From: Marinobacter flavimaris
GTDB taxonomy: Bacteria > Pseudomonadota > Gammaproteobacteria > Pseudomonadales > Oleiphilaceae
Assembly (NCBI RefSeq): GCF_002933295.1
Contig: NZ_PSSW01000011.1
Location: 1-64,000 of the forward strand
DNA length: 64,000 nucleotides
Reading direction: 5' to 3'
Within the stretch, counting starts at the first letter, position 1; every line of letters starts with the position of its first letter. The position numbers and the translations under genes were made by a program. The notes under the pieces were generated by a model. That model saw only the letters and a list, made by a program, of their open reading frames with translations. It had not been told where the DNA came from and did no database searches. Shown here in pieces: positions 48,187 to 56,777 of the stretch.

Positions 48187-51093
48187 ATGTCCGAGCCATG
48201 GCACAGCCTTCCGAAACCGCTGGCGGATGATGTCGCCGGGTGCTGGGAATCAGTGTTCCCGGAAGGGGGTCCGGCCTGGTTGACCTCACCGGAGGGTATG
48301 GATGACACCTTAGTGGCTACGGCGATCTCCCGCAGTTTGTTCCTTCGCCAGACTCTGGAACGCCATGCCGATCAGGTAGAGGCATTGATGGCCTCTCGTT
48401 CGCTGATTGAGCCAACTACTCCGGACTATCTGGAAAGTCGATGGCAGGAGTACCTCTCTGAAGTTGACGGTGAGCCTGGCCTGCATTCGGCCCTCAGACA
48501 ATTCCGCATGGAGACCCAGTTCCGGATTATATGGCGGGATCTGATGCGATGGGCGGACCTGGCTGAGACCATGGCGGCGACGAGTGTATTTGCCGATATC
48601 TGTATTGATGGAGCGCTCAGCTGGCTATACCAGGACGCCTGCGAGCAATACGGTACGCCTCGAGGGGCCGACCCGGTAACCGGCCAGGAAACCGACCAGA
48701 AAATGGTGGTGCTGGGTATGGGTAAGCTGGGTGGTCGGGAGCTGAACGTCTCCTCGGACATTGATCTTATCTTTGCCTTTCCGAGCAAGGGGGAAACCGT
48801 TGGCGGGCGGCGCTCACTGGATAATCAGCAGTTCTTCGTTCGCCTTGGCCAGCGGCTGATTCAGGCTCTGGACCAGATTACGGCAGACGGTTTTGTGTTC
48901 CGGGTGGACATGCGTCTCCGGCCTTATGGCCAGAGTGGCGCGCTGGCGCTGAGTTTTGCTGCTCTGGAAACCTACTATCAGGACCAGGGGCGGGATTGGG
49001 AGCGGTACGCCATGGTCAAGGCCCGGGTGGTGGCGGGCGATCAAAGGGCGGGTCAGGTGCTCATGGAGACGCTGCGCCCCTTCGTGTACCGCAAGTACAT
49101 CGATTTCAGCGCGTTCGAGTCCCTGCGTAGCATGAAGGCCATGATTGGCCGGGAGGTGCGCAGAAAGGGGCTCGAAAACAATATCAAGCTGGGTAGCGGC
49201 GGTATCCGAGAGATCGAGTTTGTGGTTCAGGCATTCCAGCTCATTCGCGGTGGCCGGGACAGGGAGCTTCAGCAGCGGGAGCTGCTGGTCATCCTGAAAG
49301 AGCTGGAAGAGCTCGAGCTGTTGCCGTCGCCGGTGGTTGGTGAGCTTCGCGACGCCTATGTGTTTCTCAGAAACCTGGAGCATGCGCTCCAGGGTATGGA
49401 AGACAAGCAAACCCAGTTGCTGCCGGAAGATGAGCTGTCCCGGGCACGGGTCGCCACAATTATGGATTTCGAGAACTGGCAGGCGTGCGAACAGTGCCTC
49501 AGAGAACACCGGGAGCGGGTCGCCACGCATTTTTCCAACATTATTACCACGGAAGATGACGAAGATGAGGGGCAGGGGGCCCTCGAAGAAGGGTGGTTCG
49601 AGCTCTGGCTTTCCGAAATGGAAGAGGCGGCCGCCGCCGACTGGCTCAAATCACGGGGCTATGAAGACCCCGGTGCTACGTTGGCGGAGCTGGCTGAACT
49701 TCGTGAAAACAGGACTGTTCAGAATCTACAGACCCAGGGGCGCCGGCGACTCAATCAGTTCATGCCCATGCTGCTTGAGGCGCTCACCCAGGTTGATAAC
49801 CCGTCCGAGACCCTGTCCAGGGTGTTGCAGCTGGTGGAAGCCATACTGCGTCGCACGGCCTACATGGTGTTGCTGCTGGAAAATCCGGGCGCCTGTACCC
49901 AACTGGTGCGGTTGTGCAGTGAGAGCCCCTGGATTGCCAGGCAGCTGGCGGAAACACCGCTCCTGCTTGATGAGCTGTTGAACGCCGAGAGCCTGTACAG
50001 CCCGCCCGCGAAAGAAGAATTGCAGGATGATTTGCGCCAGCAGATGCTTCGGATTCCGTTTGAGGATCTGGAAGAGCAGATGGAGTCACTGCGGCATTTC
50101 AAGAAAGCCCATATCCTGCGGGTTGCGGCGTCCGAACTGAAAGGCACATTACCGTTGATGAAGGTCAGTGACTACCTCACCTGGATCGCCGAGGTTGTTC
50201 TGGATCATGTGGTGGACGTAGCCTTCGCCAACCTGGTCAGCCGCCACGGCTATCCGCGCCGGGAAGATGGCTCCGCCTGTGAAACCGATTTTGCCATCAT
50301 TGGCTATGGCAAGCTGGGCGGGATCGAACTGGGCTATACCTCCGATCTTGACCTGGTGTTTGTGCACAAAGCTGATCCGGAGCTGGCCACCGACGGTGAA
50401 AAGCCCATCGACAATGCGGTTTTTTACACGCGGCTTGGGCAAAGGATCGTCCACATCCTCAACACCCAGACGCCCTCGGGGCAGCTTTATGAGGTTGATA
50501 TGCGCTTGAGGCCGTCCGGTAACTCCGGGCTGCTGGTCAGTACTCTGCAGGCCTTCGAAAAATATCAGCGCGAGGACGCCTGGACCTGGGAGCATCAGGC
50601 GCTTGCCCGGGCCCGGGGTGTTGCCGGATGCACGGAGACCCTTGAAGCTTTTGAATCCATACGCCACGAGATCCTTTGTCAGCCCCGTGACCGTGAGAAA
50701 CTCCGGAACGAAGTGGTCGAAATGCGGGAGAAGATGCGGGCCAGTCTGGCCACGCCGGAAAGCCGGCAGGACGAGGTGTTTCATATCAAGCATGATACCG
50801 GCGGCATCGTTGATATCGAGTTTATCGTCCAGTACCTGATGCTGGCGTGGTCCGCTGAGCACCCGGAGCTGACCCAGTGGTCCGATAACATTCGCCAGAT
50901 GGAGGAGCTGGGGCGCGCCGGGGTGATGGCTGTGGAAGATGCCGAAAAACTCAGGGAAACCTTCATCGCCCTTCGCTCCACCATCCACCGACGGGCGCTC
51001 CAGAACCTCAATAGTCAGGTGGAGGGTGATGCCTTCTCACAAGAGCGTGACTACATCCGCGCCATGTGGAAAAAAGTGATGATTGAGGCCTGA
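48187..51093 (+). CDS. glnE: Glutamine synthetase adenylyltransferase/deadenylase
   Basis: 968 residues from ATG 48187 (MSEPWHSLPKPLADDVAGCW); the open frame to 47998 overlaps the channel gene. Two nucleotidyltransferase domains carry GMGKLGGRELNVSSDIDLIF (deadenylylation half, near residue 180) and GYGKLGGIELGYTSDLDLVF (adenylylation half, near residue 705). It adds or removes AMP on the GlnA tyrosine according to glutamine and PII. With glnA and glnLG nearby, both layers of glutamine synthetase control are in this window. Confidence 0.97.
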   Translation: MSEPWHSLPKPLADDVAGCWESVFPEGGPAWLTSPEGMDDTLVATAISRSLFLRQTLERHADQVEALMASRSLIEPTTPDYLESRWQEYLSEVDGEPGLHSALRQFRMETQFRIIWRDLMRWADLAETMAATSVFADICIDGALSWLYQDACEQYGTPRGADPVTGQETDQKMVVLGMGKLGGRELNVSSDIDLIFAFPSKGETVGGRRSLDNQQFFVRLGQRLIQALDQITADGFVFRVDMRLRPYGQSGALALSFAALETYYQDQGRDWERYAMVKARVVAGDQRAGQVLMETLRPFVYRKYIDFSAFESLRSMKAMIGREVRRKGLENNIKLGSGGIREIEFVVQAFQLIRGGRDRELQQRELLVILKELEELELLPSPVVGELRDAYVFLRNLEHALQGMEDKQTQLLPEDELSRARVATIMDFENWQACEQCLREHRERVATHFSNIITTEDDEDEGQGALEEGWFELWLSEMEEAAAADWLKSRGYEDPGATLAELAELRENRTVQNLQTQGRRRLNQFMPMLLEALTQVDNPSETLSRVLQLVEAILRRTAYMVLLLENPGACTQLVRLCSESPWIARQLAETPLLLDELLNAESLYSPPAKEELQDDLRQQMLRIPFEDLEEQMESLRHFKKAHILRVAASELKGTLPLMKVSDYLTWIAEVVLDHVVDVAFANLVSRHGYPRREDGSACETDFAIIGYGKLGGIELGYTSDLDLVFVHKADPELATDGEKPIDNAVFYTRLGQRIVHILNTQTPSGQLYEVDMRLRPSGNSGLLVSTLQAFEKYQREDAWTWEHQALARARGVAGCTETLEAFESIRHEILCQPRDREKLRNEVVEMREKMRASLATPESRQDEVFHIKHDTGGIVDIEFIVQYLMLAWSAEHPELTQWSDNIRQMEELGRAGVMAVEDAEKLRETFIALRSTIHRRALQNLNSQVEGDAFSQERDYIRAMWKKVMIEA

Positions 51094-51170
51094 GGCAAAT
51101 TCAATTCCGGCAGATTTTCCTGCTAGAATGCCGGTTCCCCCGAAAAACGCTTTTTTAGGAGCAATGAAGA

Positions 51171-52097
51171 ATGTCGATGGCTGATCGCGATGGCGTTATC
51201 TGGATGGATGGTGAAATGGTTCCCTGGCGGGATGCCAAGACCCACGTCCTGACTCACACCCTGCATTACGGCCTGGGCTGTTTTGAAGGTGTGCGGGCCT
51301 ACAATACCGCGAATGGCCCGGCCATTTTCCGCCTGAAAGAGCACACAGATCGTCTTTTCCGTTCCGCCCACATCCTGAACATGAAGATGCCGTTCAGCAA
51401 GGACGAGATCAACGAGGCCCAGCGTGCAGCGGTACGGGAAAACAATCTTGACGAAGCCTACCTGCGCCCAATGGCGTTTCTCGGTTCCGAGGGTATGGGG
51501 CTCAGGGCTGATAACTTAAAGGTGCACGTAATGGTTGCGGCCTGGAGCTGGCCTTCCTATATGTCACCGGAATCGAAGGAAATGGGGATCAAGGTGCGCA
51601 CGTCCTCCTACACGCGCCACCACGTCAATATCACCATGTGCAAGGCCAAGGCGAACGGCAACTACATTAACTCGATGCTGGCCCTGAACGAGGCCATTTC
51701 CGGTGGTGCCGAGGAAGCCCTGCTGCTGGACAACGAAGGGTACGTTGCCGAAGGCTCCGGAGAAAACATTTTCATCATGCGTGATGGTGTGCTGCATACG
51801 CCTGAACTCACCTCCTGCCTGGAGGGTATTACCCGTGCCACGATCATGGATTTTGCGCGTGAGCTCAACATTCCGATCAAGGAGCGCCGGATTACCCGCG
51901 ATGAGGTCTACATCGCCGACGAAGCCTTCTTCACAGGCACAGCGGCCGAGGTGCTGCCGATCCGCGAACTGGATGGCCGTGTGATCGGTGCCGGCAAGCG
52001 TGGCCCGGTGACCGAGAAGCTTCAGTCTATGTACTTTGATGCAGTCAAGGGCAAGCTGGCCGAGCACAGCGGTTGGCTGACCCACGTAAAAGGCTGA
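51171..52097 (+). CDS. ilvE: Branched-chain amino acid aminotransferase
   Basis: 308 residues (E. coli 309). Class IV PLP enzyme: substrate-binding LTHTLHYGLGCFEGVRAY (about 27–44), catalytic lysine within CKAKANGNYINSMLALNEAI (about residue 159), and VAEGSGENIFIM phosphate cup. It performs the last step of Leu, Ile and Val synthesis. An extended -10 (TGCTAGAAT, 51121–51129) precedes it, and the start follows AGGAGC. The glnE–ilvE order next to an LPS core locus is also found in Pseudomonas. Confidence 0.96.
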   Translation: MSMADRDGVIWMDGEMVPWRDAKTHVLTHTLHYGLGCFEGVRAYNTANGPAIFRLKEHTDRLFRSAHILNMKMPFSKDEINEAQRAAVRENNLDEAYLRPMAFLGSEGMGLRADNLKVHVMVAAWSWPSYMSPESKEMGIKVRTSSYTRHHVNITMCKAKANGNYINSMLALNEAISGGAEEALLLDNEGYVAEGSGENIFIMRDGVLHTPELTSCLEGITRATIMDFARELNIPIKERRITRDEVYIADEAFFTGTAAEVLPIRELDGRVIGAGKRGPVTEKLQSMYFDAVKGKLAEHSGWLTHVKG

Positions 52098-52114
52098 TTC
52101 CAGAATAACCGCAG

Positions 52115-52152
52115 GCCGCCGTTTGCTGTTTCAGCCCGGCGGCTTTGTTGTT
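52115..52152 (+). terminator. Probable terminator after ilvE
   Basis: GCCGCCG (52115–52121) pairs with CGGCGGC (52137–52143) across a 15-nt loop, followed by TTTGTTGTTT. The long loop makes it weaker than others in the window. Confidence 0.7.
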
Positions 52153-52184
52153 TAACACACCCTGTTTACTGGCGGGACGAGCAA

Positions 52185-52592
52185 ATGGCAGACGTTATCA
52201 AGGTACCGGTATCTTTTGGCGAGGTGCTGGACAAAATCACCATTCTCGAAATCAAGTCCGAGCGCATCAAGGATGAAACGAAGGTCAAGAATGTCCGGCT
52301 TGAGCTTGATGAGCTGAGCGCTACCTGGGACCAGGCGGTAAAGGACAAGGCTGCTGAAATCGCCGATCTCCGCAAGCAGCTGAAAGCGGTCAACGAAGAG
52401 CTGTGGGTGATTGAAGACGATATTCGGGATCAGGAAGCCGCCCAGGACTTTGGCGCGAGATTTATTGAGCTGGCACGCGCTGTATACGTCACCAATGACA
52501 AGCGCGCTGCGATCAAAAAAGAGGTCAACCTGGCCCTGGGGTCTCGTTTCGTGGAAGAGAAGTCCTACCAGGACTACACCGCACGGAAGTGA
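52185..52592 (+). CDS. DUF6165 family protein
   Basis: 135 residues, soluble, mostly helical and highly charged, with a likely coiled coil (about 55–90: KDKAAEIADLRKQLKAVNEE). The N-terminus ADVIKVPVSFGEVLDKITIL matches proteins annotated DUF6165, often found in LPS and polysaccharide loci. No catalytic motif is recognised. It is followed by a 12-bp hairpin and the convergent GT9 gene. Confidence 0.75.
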   Translation: MADVIKVPVSFGEVLDKITILEIKSERIKDETKVKNVRLELDELSATWDQAVKDKAAEIADLRKQLKAVNEELWVIEDDIRDQEAAQDFGARFIELARAVYVTNDKRAAIKKEVNLALGSRFVEEKSYQDYTARK

Positions 52593-52598
52593 AATTTT

Positions 52599-52626
52599 GG
52601 GTCAGATGAACGCTTTCATCTGACCC
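52599..52626. terminator. Perfect 12-bp hairpin between convergent genes
   Basis: GGGTCAGATGAA (52599–52610) pairs perfectly with TTCATCTGACCC (52615–52626) around a 4-nt loop. It covers the last codons and stop of the GT9 gene on the minus strand and lies 7 bases after the DUF6165 stop. T-runs are weak on both sides, so it may act as a bidirectional terminator or transcript end protector. Confidence 0.7.
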
Positions 52627-53674
52627 CGCTTTCAGCTTTGGCCACTGGGTTAACTTCAACCCAACGATCCAGCATATCCGTGGCATCTGCAACCGTGATC
52701 AGGTCCATCGCCCCCTCGAACTCTGCTTTCGCCCCCCACCGGGCCTGTTCCACCGTTTTGCCGGTAAACTTCTCCAGTGCTTCAGGATACAGGTTCACAC
52801 ACCAGTCCAGAGAATTATAGGGCCCGGAGCGGTAAGGATTGCTTGCGGCAAACAACCCAAGGACATCGGTGCCCACCGCACTGGCGATATGTGCCGGCCC
52901 AGTATCGGGCGCTACCACGAGGTCGGCATGGGTCATTAACGCTGTCAGTTGCTTCAGGGTGTCCTTGCCGCAGATGTTGTGCGCTTTTTCCTTCATTGCG
53001 GCTTCGATGGCGGCGCAGTACTCTGCCTCGAACGGGGCGGGGCTGCCCACCAGAATCACCTTCATGCCGTGCTTCTGAATTGCGTGATCGGCCAGCTGTG
53101 CGTAACGCTCAGCGGGCCAGTTACGCAGTGTGTGGCTGGCACACGGGCTTATTACAAGGTTTTTGCGGTCATTAGCCAGTTGCTCACGCGCAAACTCATG
53201 GTCTGAATCCTTCAACGGAATCTGCCAGCGCGGCGGCGCGGCCTTGAGGTCCAAAGGTTCGAGGAAGCTGGCAAGGCAGTCTCGCACGTGCTGCTTCGGT
53301 GCCGGTTTGATCCGGTGGTTGATAAACAGGCTGTGAAGATCCTTGCTGCGGGCCTTGTCATAGCCAATCCTGACTCTGGCCGGAATGCAGGCAGCGGCGA
53401 GGTTGGCTCGGAAAGCCACCTGCATGTGAAGCAGCGCGTCAAACTTGCGCCCCGTCATTTGTCTGCGAAGCTCAGCGTAGCCTTTGCGACCGGCCTTTTT
53501 GTCGAAAATAATGAATTCAACGCCGGGCAGATCGCCAACCAGCTTGGCTTCGATCTTGCCGATAACCCAGGTGATCTTCACGCCGGGAAGCTGCTCCTGG
53601 AGGCTCAGCACGACAGGTATTACGTGAGTCACGTCGCCGATGGCGGACAGGCGAAGAATGCAGATGGAGTTCAT
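52616..53674 (-). CDS. Glycosyltransferase family 9 (heptosyltransferase-like)
   Basis: 352 residues from ATG 53674 (MNSICILRLSAIGDVTHVIP). GT-B fold with the GT9 N-terminal motif RLSAIGD and C-terminal donor region ISPCASHTLRNWPAERYA and VVAPDTGPAHIASAVGT. WaaC/WaaF-type enzymes add heptose to Kdo in LPS inner core. Which of these it equals cannot be told; only one GT9 gene is visible. In Pseudomonas the waaF/waaC genes occupy the same place beside ilvE. Confidence 0.87.
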   Translation of the reverse strand: MNSICILRLSAIGDVTHVIPVVLSLQEQLPGVKITWVIGKIEAKLVGDLPGVEFIIFDKKAGRKGYAELRRQMTGRKFDALLHMQVAFRANLAAACIPARVRIGYDKARSKDLHSLFINHRIKPAPKQHVRDCLASFLEPLDLKAAPPRWQIPLKDSDHEFAREQLANDRKNLVISPCASHTLRNWPAERYAQLADHAIQKHGMKVILVGSPAPFEAEYCAAIEAAMKEKAHNICGKDTLKQLTALMTHADLVVAPDTGPAHIASAVGTDVLGLFAASNPYRSGPYNSLDWCVNLYPEALEKFTGKTVEQARWGAKAEFEGAMDLITVADATDMLDRWVEVNPVAKAESGVR

Positions 53675-53831
53675 CAGATATTGATCCGGTTCAGGTTGTG
53701 GCCTGGTGCTGTGGAGCTTTGTCGGCATTCATTGGTAAACTGGCCGCCATTCTAACTTACTCGCGCGTTTCCGTCCCGGCGTGAGTGGGTAGTACGTGCC
53801 TTCTTTCAATTTCGGTGACCGGGGACCCAGC

Positions 53832-54548
53832 ATGGTGGAGTCTGAAATCTGTATCCGGGAAAGGTCTTCGGCAATGCTGATTCACCCGGATTACGAGGGC
53901 AGGGTTACCGAGGACTGGTTCAATTCCGCCTCTTGGGGCAATCAAGCCCGCCCGGTAAGCAGCGGGGGCCGCGGCGGCGCCTGGTTTTTGCAGGCCGGAG
54001 AGGACAGACTGGTGCTTCGAGAATATCGCCGGGGCGGGTTGATGGCGAAATTTGCGCGATACGCCTATGCCTTCACCGGCGAGGAGCATGTGCGGTCCTT
54101 TGCAGAGTTCCGGTTGCTCAACAAGCTGGTTAGCCAGGGGCTTCCCGTACCCTGTCCTGTTGCGGCCTGGTATCGGAAACTGTCGCCAATTCAGTATCGG
54201 GCCGCCATCATCATTGAACGGTTGGAGAACACCACGCCCCTGGCTGACCTTATCTCGGAGCTGGGCAATGAGGCGTGGACGTCCATTGGAGAAACCATTC
54301 GTCGATTTCACGACGCCGGCGTCATGCATGCGGACCTGAACTGCTTCAATGTACTGGTCCGGGGCAACGAATACTTTCTGATTGATTTCGACAAGAGCAG
54401 GTTGATGACTGGCAGTGCCCCGGCGCGCTGGAAAGAGGCCAATCTTGATCGCTTCTCGCGATCGCTGGTAAAGGTGGCCGGAGAAGACGCACGGGCAAAA
54501 GCCTGGAGTTATTTCATGAACGGATACAACAGGGGAATGGCCACTTGA
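53832..54548 (+). CDS. Kdo kinase-like LPS core kinase
   Basis: 238 residues from ATG 53832 (MVESEICIRERSSAML), with GGGGA 7–12 nt before; a GTG at 53796 would add 12 residues. Eukaryotic-like kinase fold: glycine-rich region SSGGRGGAWFLQA, lysine-equivalent strand LVLREYRRGGL, catalytic loop HADLNCFNVL (near 165), metal-binding LIDFDKSRL. KdkA/WaaP-type enzymes phosphorylate Kdo or heptose of the inner core. It corresponds in position to waaP of Pseudomonas. The stop overlaps the next TTG start. Confidence 0.85.
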   Translation: MVESEICIRERSSAMLIHPDYEGRVTEDWFNSASWGNQARPVSSGGRGGAWFLQAGEDRLVLREYRRGGLMAKFARYAYAFTGEEHVRSFAEFRLLNKLVSQGLPVPCPVAAWYRKLSPIQYRAAIIIERLENTTPLADLISELGNEAWTSIGETIRRFHDAGVMHADLNCFNVLVRGNEYFLIDFDKSRLMTGSAPARWKEANLDRFSRSLVKVAGEDARAKAWSYFMNGYNRGMAT

Positions 54549-55663
54549 CCAATCCACAACAGGGCGGATCGCTTCCGTCGATACTTTGTCTTACGGATGC
54601 CTGTGATCGTCCGGAGACTGAACTCTTTATCGGGCTCAGAAAGGCCGGGTTCGACGTCGACGTCATGTGTAACCCCAAGGGCCGGAACTATCGGCGTCTT
54701 GTTGACGAGGGCATGGTTGCCTGCCCCATGGCCTTGAAGAACCGCTTTGACAAAGAGGGCACCGAGTCCATCCGCCAACAACTGGCCAAGAAAAACTACG
54801 AGGTCATTCATGCTTATAATCCCCGGGCCCTGGCCTGCGGATTACGGGCTTCCCGGGGCACGGATATCAAGATCGTCGCCTATCGTGGTGTGATCGGTAA
54901 CATCAGTTTTCTCAATCCGGAATCCTGGATTACCTTCCTGCATCCTCGCGTCAGCAAGATTGTCTGTGTCGCTGATGCCATCAAGGATTACCTGGCCAGC
55001 CTCCGGTTTCTGTGGATGCACATTCCTGAACGGAAGCTTCAGAGAATCTACAAAGGGCACGACCTGGACTGGTATCAATCGCCCAAGGCCGACCTGACAC
55101 AGTTTGGTGTTCCGGAAGATGCCTTCGTGGTGTGCTGCACCGGGAGAAATACCCCGAGAAAAGGCTTCGATGACCTGATTGAAGCGATCGATAAGCTGCC
55201 TGAGGATGTAGATATACATTTGCTGCTGGTGGGAGACGTTATTGATAACAAAGAGATTCAGGCGCAGGCCGCTGCCACCTCTCACCCCGAGCGGATTCAC
55301 TTTACGGGTTACCGCAACGATGCGCCGGCCATAGCGGCGGCCAGTGATGTGTTTGTGCTCCCCTCGAAGGAAAGGGAAGGTCTGCCCCGTGCGGTCATCG
55401 AGGCGATGGTCTACGGAGTGACGCCGGTAGTGACCAGTGTTGGCGGTATGCCGGAGCTGGTGGAAGATGGCGTCAGCGGTATTGTGGTTGAACCGAAAAA
55501 TGCTCCCGGGCTTTCAGCGGCTATTGAGCGGCTTTACAGCGATCGTGAATTGGCGGCCTCTCTTGGGCAGGCTGCGAGGCAACGGATAGCCCGGAATTTT
55601 CACACCTCACAGACCGTCACTGAGACGGGTGAGCTATACAAATCGCTGACGGGCAGGGCTTGA
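54545..55663 (+). CDS. Glycosyltransferase family 4
   Basis: 372 residues from a TTG start at 54545 that overlaps the kinase stop (TTGA). GT-B fold; the C-terminal donor-binding part shows CTGRNTPRKGFDDLIEAI and the EX7E motif in KEREGLPRAVIEAMVYG (about 277–293). Sugar and acceptor unknown, probably an LPS core residue. No usable ATG near the family N-terminus (SILCLTDACDRPETELFIGL). The next gene starts directly after its stop. Confidence 0.85.
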   Translation: MTNPQQGGSLPSILCLTDACDRPETELFIGLRKAGFDVDVMCNPKGRNYRRLVDEGMVACPMALKNRFDKEGTESIRQQLAKKNYEVIHAYNPRALACGLRASRGTDIKIVAYRGVIGNISFLNPESWITFLHPRVSKIVCVADAIKDYLASLRFLWMHIPERKLQRIYKGHDLDWYQSPKADLTQFGVPEDAFVVCCTGRNTPRKGFDDLIEAIDKLPEDVDIHLLLVGDVIDNKEIQAQAAATSHPERIHFTGYRNDAPAIAAASDVFVLPSKEREGLPRAVIEAMVYGVTPVVTSVGGMPELVEDGVSGIVVEPKNAPGLSAAIERLYSDRELAASLGQAARQRIARNFHTSQTVTETGELYKSLTGRA

Positions 55664-56743
55664 ATGCGCCGGTACCTGTTTTTTGTAAACCAACCCTATT
55701 CCTATTCAATACTGCGACCGCTGCAGGAAGAGATACGGCGCCGGGGCGATGAGGCTGCCTGGTTCGTCGCCGGGTGCTCAACAGCTCCACTTCAGGCCGA
55801 TGAGCGCCGTCTCGTTTCCGTAAAAGAGGTCATGGATTACAACGCGGATGCGACCTTCGTTCCCGGTGATTGGGTGCCCTACTTTTTTCCCGGAATCAAG
55901 GTTGAGGTATTCCATGGCATGGCGCGCAACAAGCGGGGCCATAGCAGCGAAGATGAAAGTGACCATTACCGAATTCGGGGATGGTTCGATCTTTACTGTA
56001 CGCATGCCCTTAAAGACACGGAAAAGTTCCGTGAACTGGCCGAGCGGTACCAGCATTTCGGGGTTGCTCACACAGGTTGGCCAAAGCTCGATCCATTGCT
56101 GTCGCGGAATGAAATCGGGAAGAGAAACCGTCTGGAAAATGAGTTGCCGGTTGTTTTTTACGCTTCAACGTTCAGCCGGTCCGTTACGTCAGCTCCGGAT
56201 TTGGTGGAGAAGATCGGCGAGCTCTCCAGAAGTGGTCGCTGGAAGTTCATTGTAACGCTTCATCCGAAAATGGATCCCGCGGTAGTGGATCAGTATCGCA
56301 AGCTGAGTGGCGAGAACCTTCGTTTTGTCGAGAGCGATGAAGATCTGCTGCCTCTGCTGCCGCAGGCTGATGTGATGCTCTGCGACACCTCGTCCATCAT
56401 GTTCGAGTTCATGTTCCTGGATCGCCCGGTGGTCACATTCAGAACCAAAATGCCGGGGCCTTATCTGATCGATGTTCAGGAAGTGGCGGGCGTTGAGAAA
56501 GCTCTGGAAGAGGCGGTGCAGTATCCCGATCCGCTGATGAAAGAAACGCGAGCTCTTTGCGACCAGTTGCACAGTTTCCGGGATGGTCGTTCCAGCAAGC
56601 GGGTTCTTGATGCGGTCGAGGATTTCCTGATCAACAAGCTTAGCCAACTCAAGCCAAAGCCGATAAACCTTTTACGCAAACTGAAAGTCCGACGTCGGTT
56701 GCGGAAGGAACTTGCACGCATGGCACCTGAAAGCTCAGGATAG
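55664..56743 (+). CDS. CDP-glycerol glycerophosphotransferase-like protein
   Basis: 359 residues. GT-B fold of the TagB/TagF family: VEVFHGMARNKRG (about 84–96) corresponds to the catalytic HG/K motif; VTLHPKMDP and LCDTSSIMFEFMFLDRPVVT (about 242–261) match the donor site. In Gram-positives such enzymes build poly(glycerol phosphate). In Gram-negatives they decorate surface glycans with glycerol- or ribitol-phosphate. No CDP-glycerol synthetase (tagD) gene lies in this window. Contiguous with the upstream GT4. Confidence 0.78.
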   Translation: MRRYLFFVNQPYSYSILRPLQEEIRRRGDEAAWFVAGCSTAPLQADERRLVSVKEVMDYNADATFVPGDWVPYFFPGIKVEVFHGMARNKRGHSSEDESDHYRIRGWFDLYCTHALKDTEKFRELAERYQHFGVAHTGWPKLDPLLSRNEIGKRNRLENELPVVFYASTFSRSVTSAPDLVEKIGELSRSGRWKFIVTLHPKMDPAVVDQYRKLSGENLRFVESDEDLLPLLPQADVMLCDTSSIMFEFMFLDRPVVTFRTKMPGPYLIDVQEVAGVEKALEEAVQYPDPLMKETRALCDQLHSFRDGRSSKRVLDAVEDFLINKLSQLKPKPINLLRKLKVRRRLRKELARMAPESSG

Positions 56744-56777
56744 ACCAAGCGAAGATCCCGGCCAGGAAAGGAATGAT

